Positions 9,178 to 18,060 of a stretch of 64,000 nt of DNA are shown here, piece after piece. Position numbers and translations under genes: made by a program. The notes below the pieces were generated by a model, which worked only from the letters and a program-made list of their open reading frames with translations, was not told the origin of the DNA and searched no databases. Source of the DNA: Chitinophaga sp. sic0106. GTDB lineage: Bacteria > Bacteroidota > Bacteroidia > Chitinophagales > Chitinophagaceae. Position 1 is the first letter of the stretch. Each line of letters starts with the position of its first letter. The DNA lies in the NCBI RefSeq assembly GCF_019219075.1, contig NZ_JAHUWJ010000021.1:1-64000 (forward strand), written 5' to 3'.

Positions 9178-9657
9178 ATGAATACAGCAATATTACTTAT
9201 AGGTGGCAATTTAGGAGACCGGGAGCATAACCTCCGGTCAGCCGTGCAGCTGATCGGTGAAAGGGCCGGTCGGGTGATACAGCAATCTGCCTTGTACCAA
9301 ACCGCTCCATGGGGAGTGGAAGATCAGCCAGACTACCTCAATCAGGGCCTGGAAATAGCCACAGCGCTGGATGCACATAGCCTGCTCCTGTGCACACTGG
9401 AGATTGAAAGAAACATTGGCCGGGTGCGCCAGCAGAAATGGGGCTCGCGGGTGATAGACATTGACTTGATATTTTTTAACGGGGAGACTATATCTCTCCC
9501 TGATCTGAAAATTCCGCACCCCCGCATGCACCTGCGCCGGTTTGTGCTAGGCCCGTTAAACGACATCATACCCAATTACATGCATCCAGTTATGCATCAA
9601 ACAGTCCACCAGTTATGGGAAAGCTGCCCGGACGACTCACCGGTCCACAAACTTTAA
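9178..9657 (+). CDS. folK: 2-amino-4-hydroxy-6-hydroxymethyldihydropteridine diphosphokinase
   Basis: Transfers pyrophosphate from ATP to 6-hydroxymethyl-7,8-dihydropterin in folate synthesis. 159 residues, normal for HPPK. Visible signatures: LIGGNLGDREHNL at the N-terminus, ALYQTAPWGVEDQPDYLNQ for pterin binding, and the metal- and ATP-binding block RVRQQKWGSRVIDIDLIFF, with PHPRMHLRRFVLGPL after it. The ATG at 9178 is chosen over an upstream TTG that would lie inside the promoter box. It is 9 bases from the deoxynucleoside kinase gene, so the two are co-transcribed. Confidence 0.95.
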   Translation: MNTAILLIGGNLGDREHNLRSAVQLIGERAGRVIQQSALYQTAPWGVEDQPDYLNQGLEIATALDAHSLLLCTLEIERNIGRVRQQKWGSRVIDIDLIFFNGETISLPDLKIPHPRMHLRRFVLGPLNDIIPNYMHPVMHQTVHQLWESCPDDSPVHKL

Positions 9658-9666
9658 AAGAAGAAC

Positions 9667-10296
9667 ATGCGCTATAAATTTATCACGATAGAAGGAAATA
9701 TAGGAGCCGGCAAAACCACCGTTGCCGGCATGCTGGCCGAACATTTTTCATCGAAACTGATCCTGGAGGAGTTTGCAGACAATCCTTTCCTTCCACTTTT
9801 CTATAAAAGCCCACAGCAGTACGCCTTTCCGCTGGAATTATTTTTTATGGCGGAGAGATATAAACAGCTCAAGGATATGTTGCAGTCGGAAGATATGTTT
9901 TCCAACGGCACTATATCTGACTATCTCTTTATCAAAAGCCTGCTTTTTGCCAAAATCAATCTGCCGGAAGAAGAATATGCCCTGTACCAGAAACTTTTTG
10001 ACATCATCAATCCGCAGCTGTTACAGCCGGATCTGCTGATTTACCTCAACGCGCCGGTATCGAAAGTCCAGGAAAACATCCGCCACCGCAACCGTTCCTA
10101 TGAACAGGCTATCCCGGATGAGTACCTGCTGAATGTACATGATATGTATATGCAGTATATCAAGCAGCACCCGGTGCGTACACTCATGGTGGATATGACT
10201 AAGATGGATTTTGTACGTAATCCGGAGGATTTTCAGAAATTGCTGGATGCGTTGGAAGAAGAGTATGAACCGGGGATTAATTATATGAAGCTGTAA
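9667..10296 (+). CDS. Deoxynucleoside kinase (dCK/dGK family)
   Basis: Phosphorylates deoxynucleosides for salvage. 209 residues. The P-loop GNIGAGKT is at 10-17. The segment EEFADNPFLPLFY and the following FPLELFFMAERYKQL are the substrate-pocket blocks of the deoxyadenosine/deoxyguanosine kinase family. A DLLIYLNAP strand and RNRSYEQAIP lid, with the arginines used in phosphoryl transfer, are also visible. Which base it prefers cannot be told by eye. It follows folK by 9 bases. Confidence 0.9.
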   Translation: MRYKFITIEGNIGAGKTTVAGMLAEHFSSKLILEEFADNPFLPLFYKSPQQYAFPLELFFMAERYKQLKDMLQSEDMFSNGTISDYLFIKSLLFAKINLPEEEYALYQKLFDIINPQLLQPDLLIYLNAPVSKVQENIRHRNRSYEQAIPDEYLLNVHDMYMQYIKQHPVRTLMVDMTKMDFVRNPEDFQKLLDALEEEYEPGINYMKL

Positions 10297-10390
10297 CCCC
10301 GTCACGCCGTGGTGGCGGAAAATACCGTGAATCAAGGAGGCATCATTGCCGCCCTTCAGAAGCAGGAGGACAGCGGCCTCCAATCAATGC

Positions 10391-10427
10391 AGCCTGGGGA
10401 TTGTGCCGCTGGCACCGTCCCCAGGCT
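10391..10427. terminator. Two-way terminator hairpin between convergent genes
   Basis: A 10-bp perfect stem (10391-10400 with 10418-10427), a small internal loop (TT/CG), then a 5-bp inner stem (GTGCC/GGCAC) with GCT at the tip. It lies between the converging kinase and flavoprotein genes, 6 bases from the stop codon of the latter. There is no long T-run. Confidence 0.6.
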
Positions 10428-10433
10428 ACACCA

Positions 10434-11666
10434 TTAAATACTACTAATACTTTTCGCTGCAATAAACCCGCTCGTCCACGCATGCTGAAAGTTAAACCCA
10501 CCCGTTACACCATCTACATCCATCACTTCTCCTGCAAAATACAACCCTGGTGCAATACGGCTCTGCATAGTAGCCGGATCAATTTCACTTAGCGTAACAC
10601 CGCCGCAGGTCACAAATTCTTCTTTAAAGGTGGTTTTGCCTTTCACAGGAAACTCCATGGCCACAAGCATTTTCTGCAGCTTATTTTGCTCTTTGGCCGG
10701 CACATCGGCCCAGCGGAGGTCTTCCCCTATGCCCGCCTGTTGCAGCAGGAAGTTCCAAAGGCGTTGCGGCAGCTGGAATGGGTTCTTGTTGTATATTTTT
10801 TGCTTGCCTAGTTCAAAGCGGAGCGACTGCCAGTCTTCCCTCATACTATTCTCATTATAGCTGGGTACCCAGTTTACGATAGCCGTACACGTATACTGCA
10901 TATCCTGCAGCTCTCTTGCCCCCCAGGCGGATAGCCGTAAAATAGCCGGGCCACTCATGCCCCAGTGGGTGATCAGCAATGGTCCTTGCTGCTGCAGTTT
11001 GGTGCCGGCAATTTTCACGCTGGCTTCCGTGGCTACACCCATCAGCTGTGTGATCGGGTTGCCTGGCATATTAAAGGTAAATAAGGAAGGTGCAGGAGGA
11101 ACAATGGTATGCCCGATTTCTTTCAGCCAGCTGAACTTGCCTTCCTGTGCGTAACCCCCTGTGGCGATGCACACAAAATCGGCTTCCAGTGCGGCGCCCT
11201 GGCTTAAAACGAGCTTCCAGCCGCCAGTGGCGCGGCGTTCCAGTGCCAGCACTTCCACATTGGTACGTATATTTATCTGGTATTTGTCCGCCTCACGGAG
11301 GAGGCAATCAATGATCGTTTGGGAGGAATCCGTTACCGGGAACATGCGTCCGTCTTCTTCTGCCTTCAGCTTCACTCCTCTTTCGCCGTACCAGTTGATG
11401 GTGTCCGGTACAAAAAACTGTCCGAATGCTTTCTTGACGAAGTTGCCGCCCCGGGGATAACGTTTAGTCATATACGATATATCCGGCGCGTGGTGGGTAA
11501 CATTACAACGCCCGCCCCCACTCACTTTTACCTTGGAAAGGAGCTTACCGGTTTTTTCCAGCAGCCATACTTCCAGGTCGGGGTTCATACGTGCGGCATT
11601 GACTGCACAAAAAAATCCGGCGGCGCCGCCACCTGTCACAACCAGTCGTTTTCCCTTGAAACTCAT
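10434..11666 (-). CDS. HI0933/YhiN-family NAD(P)/FAD-dependent oxidoreductase
   Basis: 410 residues from ATG 11666. The N-terminus holds a Rossmann FAD site (RLVVTGGGAAGFFCAVNAA), followed by the family block KVKVSGGGRCNVTH. The C-terminus has TCGGVTLSEIDPATMQSR and GLYFAGEVMDVDGVTGGFN, which are diagnostic for the HI0933 family of flavoproteins. The cellular reaction of this family is not established. The frame is open 29 codons further upstream, but that extension is low-complexity and lacks similarity to the fold, so the ATG next to the Rossmann strand is preferred. Confidence 0.88.
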   Translation of the reverse strand: MSFKGKRLVVTGGGAAGFFCAVNAARMNPDLEVWLLEKTGKLLSKVKVSGGGRCNVTHHAPDISYMTKRYPRGGNFVKKAFGQFFVPDTINWYGERGVKLKAEEDGRMFPVTDSSQTIIDCLLREADKYQINIRTNVEVLALERRATGGWKLVLSQGAALEADFVCIATGGYAQEGKFSWLKEIGHTIVPPAPSLFTFNMPGNPITQLMGVATEASVKIAGTKLQQQGPLLITHWGMSGPAILRLSAWGARELQDMQYTCTAIVNWVPSYNENSMREDWQSLRFELGKQKIYNKNPFQLPQRLWNFLLQQAGIGEDLRWADVPAKEQNKLQKMLVAMEFPVKGKTTFKEEFVTCGGVTLSEIDPATMQSRIAPGLYFAGEVMDVDGVTGGFNFQHAWTSGFIAAKSISSI

Positions 11667-11769
11667 TAAAATCTTGTTAAAAAAAATCCAGTATTTGCGC
11701 AATAATAACTTTAATCTTTTGAACTTGCTATTTTTAAGGATTCCTTCGGACAATTAACACTTATTAGTA

Positions 11770-11783
11770 ATTTGTATACAAAT
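11770..11783. promoter_or_regulatory. Perfect 14-bp palindrome just upstream of the 808-residue exported protein gene
   Basis: ATTTGTATACAAAT is self-complementary and ends 8 bases before the ATG at 11792. Its size and position fit an operator for a dimeric regulator, or a site influencing translation start. No regulator is linked. Confidence 0.4.
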
Positions 11784-11791
11784 CAACAACC

Positions 11792-14218
11792 ATGAAATGG
11801 AAACTTCCAATAGCGCTGCTGACAGGAGTTGTTACCGCAATGGCTTTCATCGTACCGCCGCCGGATGACTGGTCGGACCGCATCGTTAAGGCACTGGAGC
11901 AATTTGTGAAGCGCTACCCTCAGGAAAAAGTCTACCTCCATATGGACAAAGACTACTATGCCGCCGGCGAAACCATCTGGTTCCGGGCATATATCACCCT
12001 GCAGGGACTTCCCTCTACTCAGGCCACTAACCTCTACGTAGAACTGCTGGACAAGAATAACAATATCATTCAGAAGAAATTGTTCGCCAGCGGCGGGGGG
12101 ATGTCACCCGGCGCTTTTGAACTGCCGGAAACACAGAAACCAGGTACCTACCAGATCCGCGCCTACACCGCGTGGATGAACAACTTTGACCCTGCGTTTT
12201 TCTTCACCAGGAACTTCGAAATATTCGACCCTGCCAAGAAAACCGCGCCGGATGCCGACTCCCTGGCGCAGGACTTTTCCGTACAATTTTTTCCGGAAGG
12301 AGGGAATGCCATCGTAGGCCAGGCCGCTACCGTGGCTTTTAAAGCGATTGACCAGAATGGTTATCCAATGGAAGTAACCGGCACCATCAAAAGCAGCAAA
12401 GGTGAACAAACGGCAGCTATCAAGTCCGTGCACGACGGGATGGGTAGCTTCGACTATACACCGGCCGCAGGTGAAACCTACCAGGCTGTCGTGAAAAGCG
12501 CCAAAGGCCAGTCCAAAACCATTGACCTGCCTGCGGCACAAACCAAGGGCGTAACGCTGAAAGTATATAATAAAGGCGCCAGGATCTTCTACCAGGCCGT
12601 AGCCGGCCCGGATAACGATACCAGCATGAATCAGTTACTGGTACTGGCGCAAATGAACCAGCAGATGGTGTATAAGGCCAACCTGGATGTAGCCGATGGC
12701 CGCATCAGCGGGTTTATTCCGGCTACCAACATACCTTCCGGCATTGTGCAGATTTCCCTGTTTACAAAATCAGGGTTGCCTGTTGCACAGCGCCTGGTGT
12801 TTGTAAAAAAGAACGATCTGCTCCAGATGGATGTGCTGGAGTCGGATATTCACACCGAAGCACGCACCAAGAACACGCTGGTTTTACGTCTCCCGGATAC
12901 TATCAATTCCAGTATATCCATATCCATTACGGATGCTGACGCCGTACCGGTGGAAACTAAAAACGTGAATAACATCATCTCTAACCTGCTGCTTACCTCC
13001 GATATCAAAGGTTTTGTATACAATCCGGCCTGGTATTTCAGGAATGATTCCGCGCAAACCTTACAGGCATTGGACCTGGTAATGCTCACCAACGGGTGGA
13101 CACGTTTTAGCTGGGAAAAAATCCTCAACAACGAGTATCCGCAAATCAAATATCCATACGAGCAGGGCTTGTCCATGGACGGTAAAGCCATGTCCGGCGC
13201 GGGCCGCCCGCTGACCACCGGAGGACAGATTGATATGATCATTAAAGTGCCGGCTGACAGCTCCAGCCTGTTTGCACAGGCGCCAGTAGATGAAAAGGGC
13301 GAATTCCATATCAGTGGAATGGTGTTCCCAGATACGGCCTACATCTATTACCAGGGGAATGATATCGCGAAGAAAAATAAGGATGTAAGTGTGAAATTCA
13401 CCAATCACTTCTTCGAAAAGCCTTCCCTGATTAAGATTCCGGCGCCGCTGCGCGTGCCACCACCAGTTGATAACAGCGCCCTGAAAGCCTTCCTGGCTAA
13501 TGCGGCGGAAAGCAATAAAGTGAACCGGGCTATCAACAATAAAATGGTATACCTGAAGGAGGTAAACGTAAATGCGAAGAAGGAAAAACCGCAGGAAACC
13601 ACCGAGAAACGCTATGTTAGCGGCATGTTTGCAGGTGGGGATGGTATCACTTTCGACCTCACCAAAGAAACGCCGATTGCCATGAACGTATTCCAGTACC
13701 TGCAATCAAAAGTTGCCGGGCTGCAGATCACTGGCGATATCAACAACCCTTCTATCAGCTGGCGCGGTGGAGCACCGGGCTTGTATCTGAACGAAATGCA
13801 GACCGATATCTCTATGCTGTCGTCCCTGCCGGTAACGGATATTGCACTGATTAAAGTGATTCGTCCGCCGTTTATGGGTATTGGTGGCGCCAATGGAGCC
13901 ATTGCCATCTACACCAAAAAAGGTGGCGATAACGTACCACAGAACGACCCGAGCATCCGCGGATTTGAGCTGTATAAGAAAGCCGGTTATGCAATTGTAA
14001 AACAATTCTACTCTCCGGATTACAGTGTTAAAAAAGAAGTTCACACTTTGCCTGATAAACGCCTCACCCTCTACTGGAACCCTAACGTGACTGTAGATAC
14101 GCTGACCCATACTGCTAATATTGAATTCTACAATAATGATTTCACCAGGAAATTCAGAATGGTGGTAGAAGGTATGGCCGAAGATGGTAGTGTAGGGCAT
14201 TTGGAGCAGGAGTTTTAA
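11792..14218 (+). CDS. Exported MG2-like protein with a TonB-receptor plug domain but no beta-barrel
   Basis: 808 residues with a signal peptide (about 1-20). After this comes an alpha-2-macroglobulin-like MG2 region (KVYLHMDKDYYAAGETIWFRAY at about 48-70), several Ig-like beta domains, a further carboxypeptidase-regulatory-like region (about 455-525), and at about 625-710 a TonB-dependent-receptor plug domain (FQYLQSKVAGLQITGD ... IALIKVIRPPFMGIGGANG). A plug domain normally sits inside a 22-strand barrel, yet only about 100 residues follow it. This architecture recurs in Bacteroidota but its role is not known; it may be periplasmic or surface-bound. The gene is single, with a strong terminator 18 bases downstream. 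Confidence 0.75.
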   Translation: MKWKLPIALLTGVVTAMAFIVPPPDDWSDRIVKALEQFVKRYPQEKVYLHMDKDYYAAGETIWFRAYITLQGLPSTQATNLYVELLDKNNNIIQKKLFASGGGMSPGAFELPETQKPGTYQIRAYTAWMNNFDPAFFFTRNFEIFDPAKKTAPDADSLAQDFSVQFFPEGGNAIVGQAATVAFKAIDQNGYPMEVTGTIKSSKGEQTAAIKSVHDGMGSFDYTPAAGETYQAVVKSAKGQSKTIDLPAAQTKGVTLKVYNKGARIFYQAVAGPDNDTSMNQLLVLAQMNQQMVYKANLDVADGRISGFIPATNIPSGIVQISLFTKSGLPVAQRLVFVKKNDLLQMDVLESDIHTEARTKNTLVLRLPDTINSSISISITDADAVPVETKNVNNIISNLLLTSDIKGFVYNPAWYFRNDSAQTLQALDLVMLTNGWTRFSWEKILNNEYPQIKYPYEQGLSMDGKAMSGAGRPLTTGGQIDMIIKVPADSSSLFAQAPVDEKGEFHISGMVFPDTAYIYYQGNDIAKKNKDVSVKFTNHFFEKPSLIKIPAPLRVPPPVDNSALKAFLANAAESNKVNRAINNKMVYLKEVNVNAKKEKPQETTEKRYVSGMFAGGDGITFDLTKETPIAMNVFQYLQSKVAGLQITGDINNPSISWRGGAPGLYLNEMQTDISMLSSLPVTDIALIKVIRPPFMGIGGANGAIAIYTKKGGDNVPQNDPSIRGFELYKKAGYAIVKQFYSPDYSVKKEVHTLPDKRLTLYWNPNVTVDTLTHTANIEFYNNDFTRKFRMVVEGMAEDGSVGHLEQEF

Positions 14219-14236
14219 GTTCCTTCTCTCACTTAC

Positions 14237-14274
14237 AAAAAAGGGGAACGTCCTGCTGGACGTTCCCCTTTTTT
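14237..14274. terminator. Strong bidirectional intrinsic terminator
   Basis: A perfect 17-bp stem (14237-14253 with 14258-14274) with a TGCT loop. Its arms end in A6 and T6, so either strand would give a GC-rich hairpin followed by a U-run. It separates the plug-domain gene from the convergent asparagine operon. Confidence 0.9.
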
Positions 14275-14318
14275 GTGCTCTCTCCGTCAACGGCGGAGGG
14301 AGTACAAAAAAAATAAGA

Positions 14319-15485
14319 TTATAAAACAACTAATGGAGTCACGAAGCCAATCGAAAAGCGGTAGTTATCGTTATTTGTCAATCCGAAAGTTGATTTCGCA
14401 TAATCGGAATGACGATAGATTCTACCTATCATGTTACAGAAAATACGCAGGTTCACATCTTTGAGCGGGTACACCTCTATGCCCGGAATATAGCCCCAGG
14501 CGGTACGCAGCATGCTGGGTGCGTTAGGATCAGGATTACCATCCCAATAAGCAAAATCCACCATGCCCTGGAAAGCAAAATGTACAATCCTGCTCAATTG
14601 TATATCCGCACTTACCCAATGACTCATGTAACGGACTTGCTGGGCGGTAGTGTGAATCTGATTTCTCACCATATCTGTTACAATCATCTTACGATCGAGG
14701 TTTTCCAGGCTCAGTTTGAAGTCGTATTGCAGGCGGAAACCTTTAAGCTGCAGCTGGTTACCGAAAGCAAAGTAGTTCATATATTGCTGGGTAGCCTCCT
14801 TAAATATGCTGTAGGACCAGATCGTCTGAAACTTTCCGCCAAAGAAGCTGCCACGCCAGTTGGCCACGGCGGCAAACGGAAACTTCGCCTCCTCTATGCC
14901 CGGAATTGTATCGTATAGTTCATAAAATGATTTGGTTCGGCTATTGAGTAACTGTACGGTGAATTCCTGGTTTTTGTTGGGCAGCCAGCCAAAGCCGGCG
15001 CCTGTCAGGAAGTTATCAGCGTACTCGATGATATCGGAGTACTCGTAGATATCGATAGGATTAGCATCAAATTCGAATCCACCCCAATCGGCGCAGAGCT
15101 TACCTGCGTATATTTTCCAGTGTTCACTGGGATCGAAACGGAGGTAGGCCAGGTCGGTGGAGCGACTGATATTATCTATAGACTGCGTAACGGGGTCGCG
15201 GGTGTATCGGTCGCGAAAGCGGAAATAAAGTTTATCCGTCACTTTCCCCCTGATTTCCAGCCTGAACTGCTCATTAACAAATTTGGAACCTGTGTAGGTA
15301 CCATTTACGAACTGATTACGTTCCGCAAAGCGCATATTGGCAATGAGGTCCATATTCTGCAGCAGCGTAACCTTTGAAGGGTTGATCAGGGGTTTATAGA
15401 TGGTATCCTGCGCTTCCTGCTGCTGTGCAGTCGCAGTGAATGATACCAGCAACAATACATACAATAGCCAATGACGTGTATACAT
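14319..15485 (-). CDS. Outer-membrane porin (phosphate-selective porin O/P-like) of the asparagine operon
   Basis: 388 residues with a signal peptide ending at about residue 21 (TATAQQQ). The remainder is alternating-pattern beta strands with many aromatic residues (LYFRFRDRYTR, WKIYAGKLCADWGG, IVHFAFQGMVDFAYWDG), and it ends in hydrophobic VTPLVVL, as expected for an outer-membrane barrel. It resembles the porin O/P family by layout; specificity cannot be read. It is the last gene of aspA-ansB-dcuB-porin, 30 bases after dcuB. Co-transcription suggests that it admits asparagine, aspartate or a C4-dicarboxylate through the outer membrane; this is inference from context. Confidence 0.75.
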   Translation of the reverse strand: MYTRHWLLYVLLLVSFTATAQQQEAQDTIYKPLINPSKVTLLQNMDLIANMRFAERNQFVNGTYTGSKFVNEQFRLEIRGKVTDKLYFRFRDRYTRDPVTQSIDNISRSTDLAYLRFDPSEHWKIYAGKLCADWGGFEFDANPIDIYEYSDIIEYADNFLTGAGFGWLPNKNQEFTVQLLNSRTKSFYELYDTIPGIEEAKFPFAAVANWRGSFFGGKFQTIWSYSIFKEATQQYMNYFAFGNQLQLKGFRLQYDFKLSLENLDRKMIVTDMVRNQIHTTAQQVRYMSHWVSADIQLSRIVHFAFQGMVDFAYWDGNPDPNAPSMLRTAWGYIPGIEVYPLKDVNLRIFCNMIGRIYRHSDYAKSTFGLTNNDNYRFSIGFVTPLVVL

Positions 15486-15515
15486 GTACGTTAGATTACG
15501 GTATTGAATAACTAC

Positions 15516-16856
15516 TTACAGAAAGATGCTTGCAAAGAAGAAGCCCGCCGCTACTGACATGCCTACTGCCACCAGGCCGGGAATCATAAAGCTGTGGTTG
15601 ACCACAAATTTCCCGATATGCGTACTGCCGGTGCGGTCAAAGTTAATGGCGGCCAGCAGGGTGGGGTAACCCGGCAATATGAAGTCGCCGTTTGCCCCGG
15701 GGAACATAGCTACCAGGTGTGCAGGACTAATACCCAGGGCCAGCCCCAGCGGCATCAACGCCTGTGTGGTGGCGGCCTGACTAAAGAGCAGCATACTCAG
15801 CAGGAAAATAGCGATAGAGAAAGTCCACGGTGCAGAGCGAACCATGTTGCCCAACGCACTTTCTATGATTGCCTGGTTTGTTTGCATGAAAGTGGCACTC
15901 ATCCATACCACGCCAAAAACGGATATCACAGCAACTGCGCCTGCTGTAAACAGGCTGGCTTTGGACACCGATTCAGCAGATGTTTTGGTGAAGATCATTA
16001 TGGCTGCTGCGGCGCTGAGCATAATTAACTCAATCATGGCAGCCATTTTAATATTGCCGAGGTTATTAATAGCCAGGTTCGCATGTCCGGGCTCAAACGT
16101 AGGCAGCATTTTGGGAAATGCACCTACCAGTACAATCAGTAAAACCGCCAGTCCAAAAATAGCTACCGCTGTTTTAGCGCCTGGCTTCAGTGGTTCTCTG
16201 GATGCAGAGGTATCCAGATCGATGCTTTTTGCAAACTCAGGGTCTTTCATTTTCTCCAGGAATACCGGATCACGGTCCAGCTCCACTCCCTTTTTCCAGC
16301 ACACCGCCACACCGCATAAAATACCTACCAGGCAAGCGGGGATACTTACGATGATGACCTGTGGTAAAGTGACAGCGCCAGCCATGATAGACACCAATGC
16401 CGCAGTAGCGGCTGATATGGGGCTGGCTGTTACGGCCAGGTGGGAAGCGATTACAGAAATACTCAGGGCTCTTTCCGGACGTATCCGTTTTTTGGTAGAC
16501 ACCTCTGCAATGATGGGCAGCAGGGAATAAGTAATATGTGCAGTACCGGCAAACACGGAGAACAAAAAAGTGGTCAGCGGCGCAATGAGTACAATCAGCG
16601 AGGGTTTGCTTCGCAGTACTTTTTCTGCCAGCCGGACCATATACTCCATTCCTCCGGCAGCCTGCAGTGTGGCCGCAGTGCTCACTACCGACAAAATAAT
16701 CAACATGACGTCAATAGGAGGATCCGCCGGAGCCATACGGAAAACAAACACGAAGATCATCAGCGCCACCATGCCCATCACTCCCAACCCAATCCCTTTC
16801 ATGCGCGCACCGATCAAAATAGCCACTAATAAAATGGCAAACTCAATCCAAATCAT
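15516..16856 (-). CDS. dcuB: C4-dicarboxylate (Dcu-type) transporter
   Basis: 446-residue inner-membrane antiporter of the DcuA/DcuB family with about 10-12 hydrophobic helices. Recognised blocks are GARMKGIGLGVMG, PPIDVMLIILSV, AATLQAAGGMEYMV, FAGTAHITYSLLPIIAEV and RPERALSISVIASHLAVTASPISA. The PPIDVM and RPERA blocks are closer to DcuB than DcuA. The family exchanges aspartate, fumarate, malate and succinate. It lies 42 bases after ansB, so aspartate import or fumarate/succinate efflux would complete the pathway encoded here. Confidence 0.87.
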   Translation of the reverse strand: MIWIEFAILLVAILIGARMKGIGLGVMGMVALMIFVFVFRMAPADPPIDVMLIILSVVSTAATLQAAGGMEYMVRLAEKVLRSKPSLIVLIAPLTTFLFSVFAGTAHITYSLLPIIAEVSTKKRIRPERALSISVIASHLAVTASPISAATAALVSIMAGAVTLPQVIIVSIPACLVGILCGVAVCWKKGVELDRDPVFLEKMKDPEFAKSIDLDTSASREPLKPGAKTAVAIFGLAVLLIVLVGAFPKMLPTFEPGHANLAINNLGNIKMAAMIELIMLSAAAAIMIFTKTSAESVSKASLFTAGAVAVISVFGVVWMSATFMQTNQAIIESALGNMVRSAPWTFSIAIFLLSMLLFSQAATTQALMPLGLALGISPAHLVAMFPGANGDFILPGYPTLLAAINFDRTGSTHIGKFVVNHSFMIPGLVAVGMSVAAGFFFASIFL

Positions 16857-16898
16857 ACTGTTGAATATAAACGGTGATATGAAATACTACGGAACCTG

Positions 16899-18047
16899 CT
16901 AGTATTCAAAAAAGTAACCCTGAATGGTGGAAGGGCTCGATGTTTTCAGCAATGACAATTGTAATAATACTCTTGCTTTTTCGGGGTTGAGATCGTCTGA
17001 TACAATAGTGCCCAGGGCTTTATCATCCGTTTCCCCGTCGAGTGTAACGCGGCCGCTTGGTACCCTGGCTGCTCTCACAACTACAATACCTTTTGCGGTG
17101 GCCTGTTTCACTTTTGTTTCTACGGTAGGGTAAAGGTTACCGTTACCCACGCCGGCGATCACAATACCTTTGGTGCCGTTGTTCATGAGGCAGTCCATCA
17201 GGGTTGGATCAGGGTTGGAGTAGCCATACAGAATGTCCACCTTAGGCAGCTCATTCACATTGGATACATCAAAAATAGTTTGGGTAGTATGCTTACGCAG
17301 TGAAGCGTGGTACCAGGCTACTTTACCGTCAAACACATATCCGAGCGGGCCCGTGTTAGGCGCCTGGAAGGTAGCAGTGCTGGTCGTATTGGTTTTGTTT
17401 ACTTCACGACCGGAGAAAATTTCTTCGTTCATGGATACCAGTACACCCCTGCCGGTGGAAGATTTGTCGGATGCCACCACGATAGCATCGTAGAGGTTTT
17501 TAGGTCCATCAGCGGAGATAGCGGTGGCGGAGCGCATGGCGCCTACCATTACTACTGGTTTATTGGATTTAACCGTTAGTTCCAGGAAGAAGGCAGTTTC
17601 GCCCTGCGTATCCGTTCCGTGAGTGATCACCACACCGTCTACATCGGAGCGTTGCAGCACCTGGTTCACACGTTTGGCCAGTTTGAGCCATACGCTGTCG
17701 GTCATAGCCTGACTACCTACGGAGGCTACCTGTTCACCTTCCAGGTTTGCCACTTTGTAGGCTTCCGGCACGGCGTTGAGGAGGTCTTCGATAGGTAGTT
17801 TTCCGGCTGTGTAGCCGGCGGCGACACTCGAGGTGCCGGCGCCGGCTATGGTACCACCAGTAGCCAGGATTACGATATTAGCCAGGTTTTTGTTTTTTGG
17901 GGGGCGAGAAGGGGTGGTCGGTGTTTGTGTTGTTTCTGCCCGTTTTTTCTTTTTCTTTTGCGCCTGTGCCTCCATCGGAGTCACCTGAAATACACCTGTC
18001 ATACAGGCTAACAGTAAGCCATAAACGAAAATAGAAGAACGTAACAT
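16899..18047 (-). CDS. ansB: Type II L-asparaginase, exported
   Basis: Hydrolyses L-asparagine to aspartate and ammonia. 382 residues with a signal peptide (about 1-29), followed by an unusual lysine-rich linker (KKKKKR at 31-36) and a Pro/Thr segment before the enzyme. Catalytic motifs are present: ATGGTIAG with Thr66, AAGYTAGKL with Tyr79, and THGTDT at 142-147 with its Thr and Asp. SADGPKNLYDA is the conserved block after the active-site loop. It is 13 bases downstream of aspA and is therefore tightly coupled to it. The periplasmic location means asparagine is deamidated before entry through the Dcu carrier. Confidence 0.94.
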   Translation of the reverse strand: MLRSSIFVYGLLLACMTGVFQVTPMEAQAQKKKKKRAETTQTPTTPSRPPKNKNLANIVILATGGTIAGAGTSSVAAGYTAGKLPIEDLLNAVPEAYKVANLEGEQVASVGSQAMTDSVWLKLAKRVNQVLQRSDVDGVVITHGTDTQGETAFFLELTVKSNKPVVMVGAMRSATAISADGPKNLYDAIVVASDKSSTGRGVLVSMNEEIFSGREVNKTNTTSTATFQAPNTGPLGYVFDGKVAWYHASLRKHTTQTIFDVSNVNELPKVDILYGYSNPDPTLMDCLMNNGTKGIVIAGVGNGNLYPTVETKVKQATAKGIVVVRAARVPSGRVTLDGETDDKALGTIVSDDLNPEKARVLLQLSLLKTSSPSTIQGYFFEY

Positions 18048-18060
18048 ACCTATAGTATTT

